Positions 9,355-18,803 are shown, numbered from the stretch's first letter. The stretch: DNA of 64,000 bases from Rhodopirellula sp. SM50 (GCF_002289565.1 NZ_NTFY01000077.1:20895-84894); one strand, 5' to 3'. The notes: generated from the letters alone by a model not told the origin. Numbers and translations: made by a program.

Positions 9355-10800
9355 ATGATCGGTTCATTTTCTCAGCCCTGGCCAAATCGCCACCGTAGCC
9401 CGGCCTACGGCTCCCTGGCGTACCGAACACTGGTGTGGTGCGTGCTCGTCGCCGCGGCTCACCTGTGGGGGGGCGACGGCCGGGGGACCAACGCGATCGG
9501 CCAAGAACCGGTTGCTCCGCCGGAAATCCGCGCCACCGCCGAGACGCCAGCCACCGGCACTCCGGCCGCCGACGAGATGGCGGAACAGGCTCGCCGACTC
9601 GTCGATGGGCTACGCAGCGACCAATTCGCCGTCCGTGAACTCGCCTCCGAACAACTCTTTCGCCTCGGCCCGGCCTGCTTGCCGATCCTGCGAGCGACCC
9701 GTCGCCAAAGCAGCGACACCGAACAATCCGACCGCTTGGACCGCATCATCGATTCGCTGGCCCAGCAGAACCTGGAATCCCGAATCCGCTCGTTTTTGCA
9801 AGGCGGACCGTCGGAGCTTGAGAATTGGCCCGAGCTGGAAAAGTGGTTTGGCGATTCGCCGCGAATCCGCGAGCTGTTTGTCGACCTGTATCGCGAGCAC
9901 CCCTACTTGGTCGACGCGCTCGGCGGCACCCCCCAACAACTCTCGATGGGACTCTCGCGCGTGCATCGTCGGCTGATCGAACGCGGCGTCGGCCCCCGCG
10001 AAACCCCTCAGCGCGTCGACTTGATCGCGCTGCTGTTGCCGATGACGGATCCCAATTTTCAAGCCGGCCCCCAATACGATTTGATCGTCGCGTCGCTGCT
10101 ACAGCTTTACCCCGCCAACGACTTTCGAAAGGATGCCGTCTTTGGCGAACCCTTCATGCGAATGGTCGCCAAGTGGATGTCTCGCAGCGACATGAGCATC
10201 CGCGAACAGGTGCTGCGTCTGGCGTTGCAGTGGAAGATGGACATCGGCCTGACGCTCGCCGTGGAAACCCTGAAACAAAACCCGGATCCGATTTTACTGT
10301 GCCGCTGCATGCAAACGATCTCGCGACAGGGGACTCGTGAGCATGCGGTCTTGCTGGCCGCGTACATCAACGACCCGACCGTCGTGTTCCAAAAACGCTA
10401 CCTGGGTGTTCGCGGCGGTGAAGTCCAGGTGGGCGATGTCGCAGCCGCCTCGATCGCCCTGCTCAACTCCGTCCCGGTCACCGAAATCGGCTTCGCCGAA
10501 CCCGCCGAACACCCCATTTTTGGGATCATCTACGAAGAGCTGGTGGTGCCGTTGAAGGTACCGAAGAAATCCGCCGATGGCGACGATGACAGCAACGAAG
10601 ACAAGGACGGGGACACAGCGGAATCTGCCGACGACCAATTCCTGGACGAAGACGACCTGACTCCGCTGCAACCCGGCGACCTGTCGCCCAAGGAAATCGC
10701 ACGCTTGATCGAACACGCCAAGCGACGGGAAGCCGCCCGAGTCGAAATCCGCCTCAGGGCGCTCGAACTCGTCCCGGCCGCTGCGGCGGAAGCTCTTTAA
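9355..10800 (+). CDS. Exported HEAT-like repeat protein of unknown function
   Basis: 481 residues. Residues 1-45 are basic then hydrophobic (VWCVLVAAAHLWGG), a probable signal peptide or anchor. The region from about 75 to 340 is helical with HEAT/armadillo-like pairs (RSDQFAVRELASEQLFRLGP is a typical HEAT start). Near residues 405-435 is an acidic Asp/Glu-rich segment, and the end is charged and helical. Proteins of this layout are common in planctomycetes and lack a known role. It is separated from the next HEAT-like gene by a repeat. Confidence 0.7.
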   Translation: MIGSFSQPWPNRHRSPAYGSLAYRTLVWCVLVAAAHLWGGDGRGTNAIGQEPVAPPEIRATAETPATGTPAADEMAEQARRLVDGLRSDQFAVRELASEQLFRLGPACLPILRATRRQSSDTEQSDRLDRIIDSLAQQNLESRIRSFLQGGPSELENWPELEKWFGDSPRIRELFVDLYREHPYLVDALGGTPQQLSMGLSRVHRRLIERGVGPRETPQRVDLIALLLPMTDPNFQAGPQYDLIVASLLQLYPANDFRKDAVFGEPFMRMVAKWMSRSDMSIREQVLRLALQWKMDIGLTLAVETLKQNPDPILLCRCMQTISRQGTREHAVLLAAYINDPTVVFQKRYLGVRGGEVQVGDVAAASIALLNSVPVTEIGFAEPAEHPIFGIIYEELVVPLKVPKKSADGDDDSNEDKDGDTAESADDQFLDEDDLTPLQPGDLSPKEIARLIEHAKRREAARVEIRLRALELVPAAAAEAL

Positions 10801-11130
10801 AAGAGTTGACGGCACTGCCGGTCTCCCATGGCGGAGGTCGTGCAGTTTACGAAGCAACCCTCCTGGCAGGAGGGTCGAGCGCAGCGAGGGGAGGTCGAAC
10901 GGTGAATCGCGGCGCTCATTTCAATATTGATAGGCGGGCCCAAGCAGCAACCCAAACACTCTTCTCGCTGCGTTCGACTCTCCCAGGGGGGGAGCGTGAC
11001 GAAACCCCATTCTGATCAACGACTTAAAAACTGCACGACCGCTGCGGGGGAAGCACCTTGATGGACCGCTGGCTTGCGGTTATCACTCCGAAGCTGGAAG
11101 CCTACGCCACTTTCCCGGACCTATTTTGTC
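10801..11130. repeat. Intergenic region with a palindromic repeat
   Basis: No convincing gene. 10851-10914 carries a dispersed repeat with the paired arms CCCTCCTGGCAGGAGGG and the tail TCGAGCGCAGCGAGGGGAGG, then GTGAATCGCGGC. Sister copies lie at 16113-16178 (including the GTGAATCGCGG tail) and 18804-18856, both inside the island, so this family crosses the island border. Confidence 0.7.
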
Positions 11131-12669
11131 GTGTCGATCCAGCAGACCACCACTTCGCTCCTTGGCCGCGACACCGACCCGGTCGCCGCCGGTTACCATC
11201 TCCGCGATCTGGCAACCGGCGATGCCGCCTCCGCCGTCGCCATTCTGTCCCATCTCGCCGGTGACCGGGAACGGCTGACCGAATCGGACCCCGCCATCAT
11301 CGGCGCCTTGCTGCGGGTCGTGCACACGCTGCTGGTTCAAGATCGCTCCGAGTCGTCGATGGAGATCATTGGCTCGCTGACGCCAGAGGTGATGGAGCAG
11401 ATCGACGGATCGCTGCCGCCAGAAACCTCCAATCGCCATCTGCTGTTGCATCTGTTGACGATGGCCCGTTCACGCGAATCGCTGCAGGTGTTCGTCGAGA
11501 TCTTGAAGCAGCGGCCGCCGACGGATTGGATGGACGCCGCACAGATGCTCAGCCCGCTGATGCAACACGACGATTGGCCGGTCGACGCCGTGTTCCCCGC
11601 CGCGCTGGAGTGCCTTTCCGAACCCGCGCTCGCCGCCTCGCTGCTGGACCTGGCCAACTACCTGACCCGTCACGACCGCGTCACCGAGCACCCCGCCGCG
11701 GGCATGCTCGACACGCTGACCGAATTGCTCGGACACGTTTCCAGCCGCCTCGGATTTTTTGAAGACAACCCGCGCGCCTTCGGTGACGACGTGCCGACGG
11801 TCCAGAAGCGTCTGGCCGAAGCGGTCGCGCTGGCGGTCGCACTGTGTGATTCCCTGGCGTTGATCGGCGACGAGTCGGCGATCGGGAAACTGAACCAAAC
11901 CGTCTTGCTGCGACACCGACGGGTGCAGTGCGAAGCCGCCGGGGCGCTGGCGAAACTTGGCGACAAAGAAGGCCGCAAGCGATTGATCGAACTCGCCGGG
12001 GACCCCGCCGCACGACTGCGGGCGATCGCCTACGCCGACGAACTGGACTTCGGCAACGAAATCGACGAAGCCTACCGTACGCCCGACGCGACGGCGGAGG
12101 CCGAGATGGCGCTGTGGCTCAGCCAGCCCCATCAAATGGGCGTGCCGCCGACCAACGTCGAAGTCGCGGCGTCGCGCCGGTTGCTTTGGCCCAGCTTCGA
12201 TGACCCGGTCGACGTGACGCTGGTCCGGTTCGAATACAACATGGGCGACCGCGGCTACAGCAACATCGGCATGACCGGGCCGGCGGTCTTCACCATGGCC
12301 TGCGACCTGGCGGACATGCCGATCGACGACATCTTTGCGATCTACGCCGGCTGGCACGCCGACCACCAAGACATCTTCTCGGTCCAGGCCGAAGCGATGA
12401 ACGAAGCCCAGCGGCGGGCGATGGAGACGTTCCAACAGCACCTGCAACACCTCGGCTATGAGGAACTCAAACCCATGCTGCTGGGGCTGTTTCTGGACGA
12501 GCGGGCCGGTGTGTTCACCGCGACCCGCGAAGGCACCGCGTGTGTCGTCATCACCGACGGATTAGAAACGATCGACCAGGCGACCGCCGGACGCACCCGC
12601 CCGTTGGGCGCCGAAGACCTGTTCAACCTCTACAAGGGACGCAAGATGCTGCGGACGTTCAACCCGTAA
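11131..12669 (+). CDS. HEAT-repeat protein with C-terminal SMI1/KNR4-like length extension, unknown function
   Basis: About 512 residues from a GTG at 11131 (VSIQQTTTSLLGRD); a TTG at 11074 would add 19 residues. Helical HEAT-type repeats cover about residues 10-330 (QCEAAGALAKLGDKEGRKRLIELA is a clear one). The C-terminal 160 residues look globular, with MGDRGYSNIGMTGPAVFTMA and a late DLFNLYKGRK. No catalytic motif or signal peptide was recognised. Possibly a protein-interaction scaffold; the SMI1 comparison rests on length only and is weak. Confidence 0.65.
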   Translation: MSIQQTTTSLLGRDTDPVAAGYHLRDLATGDAASAVAILSHLAGDRERLTESDPAIIGALLRVVHTLLVQDRSESSMEIIGSLTPEVMEQIDGSLPPETSNRHLLLHLLTMARSRESLQVFVEILKQRPPTDWMDAAQMLSPLMQHDDWPVDAVFPAALECLSEPALAASLLDLANYLTRHDRVTEHPAAGMLDTLTELLGHVSSRLGFFEDNPRAFGDDVPTVQKRLAEAVALAVALCDSLALIGDESAIGKLNQTVLLRHRRVQCEAAGALAKLGDKEGRKRLIELAGDPAARLRAIAYADELDFGNEIDEAYRTPDATAEAEMALWLSQPHQMGVPPTNVEVAASRRLLWPSFDDPVDVTLVRFEYNMGDRGYSNIGMTGPAVFTMACDLADMPIDDIFAIYAGWHADHQDIFSVQAEAMNEAQRRAMETFQQHLQHLGYEELKPMLLGLFLDERAGVFTATREGTACVVITDGLETIDQATAGRTRPLGAEDLFNLYKGRKMLRTFNP

Positions 12670-12721
12670 GACGCATCCAATAGGGCAACGCTGTGAAGCA
12701 TTTTCCCCGGTGTTCCTTGAG

Positions 12722-12803
12722 GTTTTAGCGGCAGGGCGCGAGCCCTCCGGTCTTTCACGGTGTTTTTGAAACGCGACCGGACGGCTCGCGCCCTACCGCT
12801 AAA
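12722..12803. repeat. Long palindromic repeat, second copy
   Basis: Near-identical arms to the element at 3041-3130 (GGTTTTAGCGGCAGGGCGCG and complement), with a different loop. It folds into a hairpin of about 30 bp just before the tRNA-Met 3' end and marks the last host-type repeat before the island. Confidence 0.75.
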
Positions 12804-12825
12804 CAATGCTTCACAGCGTTGCCAA

Positions 12826-12899
12826 TAGGGGTGGCAGGACTCGAACCCGCGACCAAGGAATTATGAGTTCCCTGCTCTAACCGACTGAGCTACACCCCC
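12826..12899 (-). tRNA. tRNA-Met (anticodon CAT)
   Basis: A canonical 74-nt cloverleaf on the minus strand: seven-pair acceptor (G1-T72 wobble), D arm GCTCAGTCGGTTAGAGC, anticodon loop CTCATAA, T arm GCGGG/TTCGAGT/CCTGC, discriminator A. CAT could be elongator Met or lysidine-modified Ile; the G1-T72 pair excludes a typical initiator. It stands 130 bases before the recombinase start and marks the likely left border of the island, but its 3' end points away from the recombinase. Confidence 0.93.
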
Positions 12900-13028
12900 G
12901 ACGCGTTTTTCGAAGACTTGCTACACCCGCAGTACACCTGCTAGCCTATCTTCTCATGAAAAACGCCCTGTTTGACGCCACTAACGTCATCCAGGGCTTT
13001 CACCGCCAAACTATTTGGGAGCAAGGCG

Positions 13029-14258
13029 ATGAGCGGGCGTATTGTACGCGCAGGCAGTAAGAAATCGAAACCGGTCAAACCGGAAAAGCCCTACCCGACG
13101 TTCCCCCTGTTCTCCCACGCGTCGGGGAAGTGGGCCAAGAAGGTCCGCGGGCGTATGCATTACTTCGGCGAATGGGCCGATCCCGAAGGTGCACTCAACG
13201 AATGGCTGGCCGTCAAGGACTATCTGATCGCAGGGCGTGACCCAAAAGAAGCGATCGGCTACGACATCAATGATCTCGTCCACGACTTTCTTGATTCGAA
13301 ACAACAGCAGCACCGACATGGCGAACTGACGCTTGCCGGACTCAACGATTACCAGAAAGCTGGCCAGATGATCGCCAACTTCTTCGGCAAAGCACGTCTG
13401 GTCGCCACGCTCGATACGCCGGATTTTTCGCGACTCCGCAGCAATTTCCCTGAGTCATGGGCACCGGCCACGGTCAACAATCAAATCGCAAGGATTTCTG
13501 CGATATTCAATTTTGCCTACGACGAAGGCAAGGTCGATCGCCCCATCCGAAAGGGCAAGAATTTCAAGCGAGTCTCACGCAAGCGACAGCGACTGGAGCG
13601 AGCAAAGAAACCCAAGCGACTGTTCGATGCTGTCGAGCTTCATCGACTGATCGGTGCAGCTGACTTCCAATTGAAAGCGATGATCTTGCTGGGGATCAAT
13701 TGCGGATACGGGAACGCGGACTGTGGCCGATTGGAAATCCCGACAATTGATTTCAAGCGATCTTGGATCGAAGACCTTCGGCAGAAAACGGCTGTTGAGC
13801 GTGCGGCTTGGCTATGGCCCGAAACAATCCAAGCGTTGCAACACGCAATCGACAATCGATATTCTAGCGCGCCTGCATCTCTCGCTGAACGGGTCTTTGT
13901 CACCAAACGACGGCAGTCTTGGTACAAAGAAAACGGGAAGTCAGATCCGATTTCGGTCGCATTTCGAAAGTTGACCGAAAAGGTTGGTTGCCGGCGGGAA
14001 GGCATTGGGTTCTACAGCCTGCGTCACACGTTCGAAACCATTGCCGGAAACTCAAGAGATCAGATCGCCGTCAACTATGTGATGGGCCACTCAGACGAAT
14101 CGATGGCTCAAGTCTATCGCGAAGGAATTGATCCAAAGCGAATCATTGCAGCTTGTTCGTTCGTCCGTCGATGGTTCTTACGCGGCCGATGGCCGTTGGT
14201 GCGGATGAAAATGCCGAAAAACGTGAGACGGATTCAGTTCAACGAGCAAACAGCATGA
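13029..14258 (+). CDS. Tyrosine-recombinase-type integrase
   Basis: 409 residues from ATG 13029 (MSGRIVRAG), which follows GGGAGCAAGGCG; upstream in-frame codons to 12972 are less likely. The N-terminal half is a SAM-like core-binding domain (LNDYQKAGQMIANFFG). The C-terminal catalytic half has the HxxR-type box as LRHTFETIAG, then GHSDESMAQVYREG with the nucleophilic Tyr. The first catalytic Arg, normally in a TG-x-R-x-x-E box, is not obvious: the equivalent stretch reads INCGYGNADCGRLEI. This variant occurs in planctomycete integrases known to me, but activity is uncertain. It overlaps the next gene by an ATGA. Confidence 0.85.
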   Translation: MSGRIVRAGSKKSKPVKPEKPYPTFPLFSHASGKWAKKVRGRMHYFGEWADPEGALNEWLAVKDYLIAGRDPKEAIGYDINDLVHDFLDSKQQQHRHGELTLAGLNDYQKAGQMIANFFGKARLVATLDTPDFSRLRSNFPESWAPATVNNQIARISAIFNFAYDEGKVDRPIRKGKNFKRVSRKRQRLERAKKPKRLFDAVELHRLIGAADFQLKAMILLGINCGYGNADCGRLEIPTIDFKRSWIEDLRQKTAVERAAWLWPETIQALQHAIDNRYSSAPASLAERVFVTKRRQSWYKENGKSDPISVAFRKLTEKVGCRREGIGFYSLRHTFETIAGNSRDQIAVNYVMGHSDESMAQVYREGIDPKRIIAACSFVRRWFLRGRWPLVRMKMPKNVRRIQFNEQTA

Positions 14259-14440
14259 ATCCATACGAGCCACCAAACACCGACGGAAAGGAATCAAAAA
14301 AGACGCGAAGGAACCTTTGGATCGGAATCCTCCTCCTGGCGTGTTTGAGCTTCCTGAGTTTGATTTGGCTTGTTCAAGCTTGGTACATGCTAATTCCAGA
14401 AATCACGATCTACACCGAATTCCGAGGCTTCGGAGATTAG
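14255..14440 (+). CDS. Small membrane protein
   Basis: 61 residues, beginning MNPYEPPNT, a frequent start of small planctomycete membrane proteins. One hydrophobic helix (LWIGILLLACLSFLSLIWLV, about residues 20-39) follows a Lys/Arg-rich stretch. The ATG lies inside the stop region of the integrase (ATGA overlap), so it is probably translated by coupling. Function unknown. Confidence 0.55.
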   Translation: MNPYEPPNTDGKESKKTRRNLWIGILLLACLSFLSLIWLVQAWYMLIPEITIYTEFRGFGD

Positions 14441-14590
14441 GGGTTTGTCCAGACGTGTCCCAGCCTAACCGACAATGCGCTCCAAAGATTCAATTGCATT
14501 CGCGAGCGAGAATCATGATTCGCATGGACGACTACGATCGGTCCAAGGCCGGCCAGGCGAACGCGGTTTCCCGGTCAAACAGGCATCCAA

Positions 14591-15490
14591 ATGAAACTCC
14601 TATCGAAGTGGCGATCGGACGACGTTTTCCGTGAAGCGGTCAGACTATTGAGTGACCCTCGGTTTCATACTTGGGAAAATACAGATGCTCTTTCGGCAGC
14701 CGAGCTTGCAGCGGTACGAGAATTGATCGGCATTGGTGCACTGGAAGGGCGCACCCGAGGTGAGTTGGTCGATAGTTCACGAATCCCTCGCGTTCAATTT
14801 CAGGGAATGGTTTCGGGCGGCAATTGGGTGCGAAAACTTCACGACGTAGTTTTCAATCGAACGCCCGCCAAATTTGCGCCGTTTGATCTGTGGACTTTAT
14901 TCCATGACGGGGTCGTCAGCGTACGAGCCTCATCTCGCACCATCGGCTCTGAAGTAAATCTTTCAGATCGCAAGAGCACTGAAGCGTGGATTCGAGATCG
15001 TTGGCACATACCAAGCGACCCGTGGGTAGTCATTGAGCGGTTTTCGACGATTGCTACATCGCAGCAGAACATAGCCGCCGCACAAGCAATCGCATCGCCG
15101 ACCATTAATGTTTCGCCCATCGTGCACGTGAACCCAGCAATCACAATTGATCCTGTTATTCAGCTCTCGACGTTGACTGCTCCAACCGGGTGCGACGACG
15201 ACGCTGAGAAAGAAATCGAAAAAACAAGGCCAACTGATGGCGAACTCTTTGCATACAAAGCCTTCGTTGCGGCCCAAAAGTACCTTCGAGCCAACGCGGG
15301 AGACTACAACCTGAAAGTCACGCGAGCGGACGCATACGAAATCCTACAGGCCGAACTCGGTAGGGAGATTGACCGGAGAGCTGCCGGACTCCCAGAGATC
15401 TACGAAGTCCCCTCCACCCTGGACGCATTCAAAAAAGCTCTGGGAAGAGCATCCAGGAAACTGTCCCGTGGGACAAAAGAGACATCGTAA
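14591..15490 (+). CDS. Hypothetical protein
   Basis: 299 residues, no recognised family. The N-terminal 60 residues are helical and mention of a winged-helix fold is conceivable (ELAAVRELIGIGALEGRTRGELV); the middle is low in motifs (a run of alternating Ile/Val/Pro with INVSPIVHVNPAITIDPVIQ); the C-terminus is charged and helical. No signal peptide. It lies between the integrase pair and the excisionase-like genes and has similar base composition to them, so it belongs to the island. Confidence 0.55.
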   Translation: MKLLSKWRSDDVFREAVRLLSDPRFHTWENTDALSAAELAAVRELIGIGALEGRTRGELVDSSRIPRVQFQGMVSGGNWVRKLHDVVFNRTPAKFAPFDLWTLFHDGVVSVRASSRTIGSEVNLSDRKSTEAWIRDRWHIPSDPWVVIERFSTIATSQQNIAAAQAIASPTINVSPIVHVNPAITIDPVIQLSTLTAPTGCDDDAEKEIEKTRPTDGELFAYKAFVAAQKYLRANAGDYNLKVTRADAYEILQAELGREIDRRAAGLPEIYEVPSTLDAFKKALGRASRKLSRGTKETS

Positions 15491-15632
15491 AGACAAACGC
15501 CGAAAAATCTCAATTCGCTTTCACCAAGCAAATCACGGCATCTTCTCAGATTCCCCAAGGGCTCCGGGGACAATAGGGACAAATTCCGTCCCAGAGTGAA
15601 CACCTTTGTTTTCACTCACCCCAGTTCTCACA

Positions 15633-15845
15633 ATGCCCAAGCGAATTGAACCATCATCGCTTCCGGAACTCTTGACCGGAGGCCAAGCCCGGCAACTCGC
15701 CGGGATTTCAGTAGTCATCTGGATGGAATTACTGGAAACCGATCGATTACCCAAACCGGTGCGAGTCGCCGGCCGGTTTAAGTGGCGTAAGTCCGACGTA
15801 TTGGACTGGATCAACAATCTCGAATCGGTCGGGGTGTTCTCATGA
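15633..15845 (+). CDS. AlpA/MerR-type helix-turn-helix protein (excisionase-like)
   Basis: 70 residues from ATG 15633 (MPKRIEPSS). The pattern LLTGGQARQLAGIS...RLPKPVRVAGRFKWRKSDVLDWI is the DNA-binding domain of the AlpA/Xis type: a short HTH followed by a wing with the R-W-x-x-x-D-x-x-x-W signature. Such proteins act as recombination directionality factors or regulators of integrase in islands. It overlaps the next HTH gene by an ATGA. Confidence 0.75.
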   Translation: MPKRIEPSSLPELLTGGQARQLAGISVVIWMELLETDRLPKPVRVAGRFKWRKSDVLDWINNLESVGVFS

Positions 15846-16075
15846 TCACAACCTACAACACATTCGAGACCGCAAAGATCCTGCAGTGCTCGCGAGACCA
15901 GGTGCGAGCGCTGATTCTCTCAGGCAGGCTTAAAGCGACCAACATATCGTTGGGATCGCAACGCGCGAGGTGGGTCGTCAAACAGCAAGACATCGAAGCG
16001 TTTTTAACGCCCGAACCACCCATCATTCCGACGCGGCGAAAAAAGAAGCCACGGCGCAAACAGTGGATCACTTAA
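15842..16075 (+). CDS. Excisionase-family DNA-binding protein
   Basis: 77 residues. The domain TYNTFETAKILQCSRDQVRALILSGRLKATNI...RWVVKQQDIEAFL is the helix_turn_helix_17/excisionase type. The last 20 residues are basic (RRKKKPRRKQW). Overlap by ATGA with the preceding HTH gene shows a two-gene operon. It probably takes part in excision or in control of the neighbouring replication genes. Confidence 0.75.
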   Translation: MITTYNTFETAKILQCSRDQVRALILSGRLKATNISLGSQRARWVVKQQDIEAFLTPEPPIIPTRRKKKPRRKQWIT

Positions 16076-16441
16076 ATGACAACGCTCCCAATCATCGAGA
16101 CTGTGGAGCTTTGGAAGTCACCCTCCTTGGCAAGGAGGGTCGAGCGCAGCGAGGGGAGGCCGAGCCGTGAATCGCGGTCCAAATTCAACTTTGAACTTAT
16201 GCCCCGATAGTCATGGGGCACCCTCCCCCGCAGACCAGACAGCCGATTCTCCCGCTACGTGGGAAAGTTACATCGCAAATCACTGCAGCAACAACACTTA
16301 AGAGCTGCACGATCTCCATCTGCAAGTACGACCTGTACTCCACCAGGACTTCACGTGTTGCACGCACGATCAGACACGCCACCCCAAACCCCGCTTCGGG
16401 TCATCCGACCACCGAAACCGATTCCACCCAACTGGAAGACC
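16076..16441. repeat. Non-coding gap with dispersed repeat
   Basis: 16113-16178 is a copy of the GTCGAGCGCAGCGAGGGGAGG palindromic family (arms CCCTCCTTGG/CAAGGAGGG), including the GTGAATCGCGG tail also seen at 10900. The rest shows only overlapping frames with unlikely composition. Confidence 0.6.
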
Positions 16442-16645
16442 ATGATTTTGGTGGAGCCCAGATTGATCGATCTGGAACACCGGGCACGACGAATGCGAAA
16501 ATCTCGCAATCGGTGGCTGACATACCGCACATTCAAAAATGAACTCGAAAGTCTGGTCGGATGGCACTGCAGTCGACCAGAAATCTCATCATCGGCGCAT
16601 TACGAAGTGGTCGTTGATCGCGTCCTCTCGGCGATGAGGATCTAG
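16442..16645 (+). CDS. Small basic hypothetical protein
   Basis: 67 residues if read from ATG 16442 (MILVEPRLIDLEHRARRMRK). It is Arg-rich and helical, with a conserved-looking Cys/His pair (GWHCSRPE). An in-frame ATG at 16259 would add 61 residues of Pro/Ser/Arg-rich sequence that looks non-coding. It ends two bases before the primosome-like gene, suggesting it leads or joins that operon. Function unknown. Confidence 0.45.
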   Translation: MILVEPRLIDLEHRARRMRKSRNRWLTYRTFKNELESLVGWHCSRPEISSSAHYEVVVDRVLSAMRI

Positions 16646-16647
16646 CA

Positions 16648-17481
16648 ATGAATGGATTCATCAAGCTGCATCGCAAGATTCTCCATAGTGACGTCGCCGC
16701 CGACGAAGGAACGTTTCACACCTTTGCCATGATCATTATGACCTGCAATTGGAAACGGGCTCGCTTTAAAGGCAGGGAGATCCTACCCGGCCAAATGGTT
16801 TTTGCCTGGCGTACCCTGCCGGAACGCCTCCAGGGTGCGATGCCGAAACCTATCGCAATCGGAACGCTACGAAAACGCGTCGGCGAATTGGTTCAAATCG
16901 GTGCGGTCAAACTCGAGTCGACGCCAAAGTACTCCATTCTGACCGTCGTGAACTGGGAAAAGTACCAGGGCAGCATGTCAAAATTTGATACGCAGGACCC
17001 TTTCAGCGTGTCAGAAATTGACACGCCGAGTGACACGCTCGCTGACACGCTGATTGACACGGATAGAAGAAGCAAAACAAAGAAGGAAAAGCATGTCGAC
17101 GATTCCACCGTCAACAAGGAGAAGACTCTCGACAAAGAACTTGCAAGTTGGATGTTTCGCGAAGTTCAACGTGTTGTGCCCAAGGCGAAAGCACCGAACC
17201 TTGAGACGTGGATCAATGACATCCGCTTGATGCGAGAACGTGACGGTCACACTCGCGACGAAATCCGGGCTGTCTTTCGGTGGGCCAACGCAGATTCGTT
17301 CTGGTCGAAGAACATCCTCTGTCCTGGCAAACTTCGAAAACAATTTCCCCAGTTGCACGCAAGGATGGGCGGTGGAAAAACATTGGCCCCCACGCCGAGG
17401 AACGACCTTGCAGCCGAGGCCCGTCGCCGTCGAGCTGAGAAGAAAGCGAAACACGGGGCCGGGCGGGAGGCGGTCGCATGA
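16648..17481 (+). CDS. Phage-type replication initiation / helicase-loader-like protein
   Basis: 277 residues. The N-terminal part (FIKLHRKILHSDVAADEGTFHTFAMII...) looks like the winged-helix of phage replisome-organiser proteins. After a charged linker (about residues 110-160), the C-terminal part contains RAVFRWANADSFWSKNILCPGKLRKQFPQL, close to the FW-x-x-NILSP-x-KLR signature of phage replication/primosomal proteins that bind DnaB. It overlaps the DnaB-like gene by ATGA, which supports a loader-helicase pair for autonomous or phage-like replication. Confidence 0.7.
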   Translation: MNGFIKLHRKILHSDVAADEGTFHTFAMIIMTCNWKRARFKGREILPGQMVFAWRTLPERLQGAMPKPIAIGTLRKRVGELVQIGAVKLESTPKYSILTVVNWEKYQGSMSKFDTQDPFSVSEIDTPSDTLADTLIDTDRRSKTKKEKHVDDSTVNKEKTLDKELASWMFREVQRVVPKAKAPNLETWINDIRLMRERDGHTRDEIRAVFRWANADSFWSKNILCPGKLRKQFPQLHARMGGGKTLAPTPRNDLAAEARRRRAEKKAKHGAGREAVA

Positions 17482-18803
17482 ATAGAATCCAAAAACACTC
17501 CGCGGAAATCGAACGCTCGCTCTTTGCGGGTGTGCTGATCGATCCTTCCATGCTCGATCGAGTTTGCGAGCTGACCACCGGAGCCCAATTCACCCATTCG
17601 GTTCTCGGACAGGCGTTCGACCTCGTGGCCGACCGGTATGCGGCTCGACTACCGGTCAATGACATCACCGTTCTGGTTCCGGAATTCCGAAAAGCGGGCA
17701 TTCTGGATGCGTTGGGCGGCAGCGCAGGGCTCGCCAAGTTGGCGACGGAAGCGCCAACGGCGGCCCACGTGATCTACCATGCCGGCGAAGTCAATCGACT
17801 GTTCAGGCTCCGCAGAATTGCGGCATTGGTCAGTGAGGTTGGTGACCAAGTCGATGACCCAGCAGCCGACCCCGACGAACTCATCTCCAAGATCGAAGCC
17901 AAATCGATCGACGTCACCGCTCAGGGCCGCGACGAAGTCGTCTCGCTGTCCGAAATGATGATCCATCTGGCTGACAAGTTGGATGCGGATCGAGCCCAAG
18001 GAACGATCTCAGGCGTTCCCACGGGATTCGAGTCGGTGGACGAAACCACCGGCGGAATGTTTGCCGGCGATTCCATCGTTTTGGCGGCGCGAACGTCGAT
18101 CGGAAAGACTGCGATGGGGATGCAGATTGCGATGAACGCCGCAACATCTGGACAAGTCGTCTTGGTCTTGTCGCTCGAGATGAAGGAGTTGCAGCTCGCC
18201 CAACGGATCGCCGCGGGGCAGGTGGGCGTTTCCTTGGTTGACCAACGCACGGGAAACCACACCTCCCAAGACAGCGAGCGAATTCGTGATTTCGCTCGCA
18301 TCCACCGCGAAACCCGGCTCCTAATCAAGCCGGCTCGCAGGGCCACGGTAGCGCAAATCGGTGGATACGCTCGATCGGTGAAGGCGACCAGCGGATTGGA
18401 CCTGATCGTCATCGATTACCTGCAGCTGATTGGGCCACGCGATCGCAAGCCGAACCGGACGGAGCAAGTGACTGAAATCAGCAATGAGATCAAGACGCTG
18501 GCGACCGAGCTGGACATCCCGATCCTGTCCCTTGCACAACTAAACCGGCAGGGCGAAGGCGAAGAGCCAAAGTTGTCACACCTCCGAGAATCCGGTGCGA
18601 TCGAACAAGATGCCGACGGCGTCTGGTTTCTGCATCGCCAACGCGACTCAGCCGAAACACAGTTCATCATTGAGAAGAATCGCCAGGGACCGCGCGGCGT
18701 CGTCCCGATGATCTTTGACGCAAATCGATGCGAGTTCCACGAACCGGTGATTACGGAACATCCCAGTTTCCACACCGAGTTTGAGGCATACGCATCAAGC
18801 TAA
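17478..18803 (+). CDS. dnaB: DnaB-type replicative helicase
   Basis: 441 residues. The DnaB N-terminal helical domain starts at EIERSLFAGVLIDPSMLDRV; the RecA-like ATPase follows, with GVPTGFESVDETTGGMFAGD, Walker A AARTSIGKTAMG (about residue 204), LSLEMKELQLAQRI, Walker B LIVIDYLQLI, and AQLNRQGE...LRESGAIEQDAD. It is a complete DnaB-family 5'-3' helicase, distinct from the host gene by its setting after a phage-like loader. It would unwind DNA for replication of the mobile element. Confidence 0.88.
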   Translation: MNRIQKHSAEIERSLFAGVLIDPSMLDRVCELTTGAQFTHSVLGQAFDLVADRYAARLPVNDITVLVPEFRKAGILDALGGSAGLAKLATEAPTAAHVIYHAGEVNRLFRLRRIAALVSEVGDQVDDPAADPDELISKIEAKSIDVTAQGRDEVVSLSEMMIHLADKLDADRAQGTISGVPTGFESVDETTGGMFAGDSIVLAARTSIGKTAMGMQIAMNAATSGQVVLVLSLEMKELQLAQRIAAGQVGVSLVDQRTGNHTSQDSERIRDFARIHRETRLLIKPARRATVAQIGGYARSVKATSGLDLIVIDYLQLIGPRDRKPNRTEQVTEISNEIKTLATELDIPILSLAQLNRQGEGEEPKLSHLRESGAIEQDADGVWFLHRQRDSAETQFIIEKNRQGPRGVVPMIFDANRCEFHEPVITEHPSFHTEFEAYASS

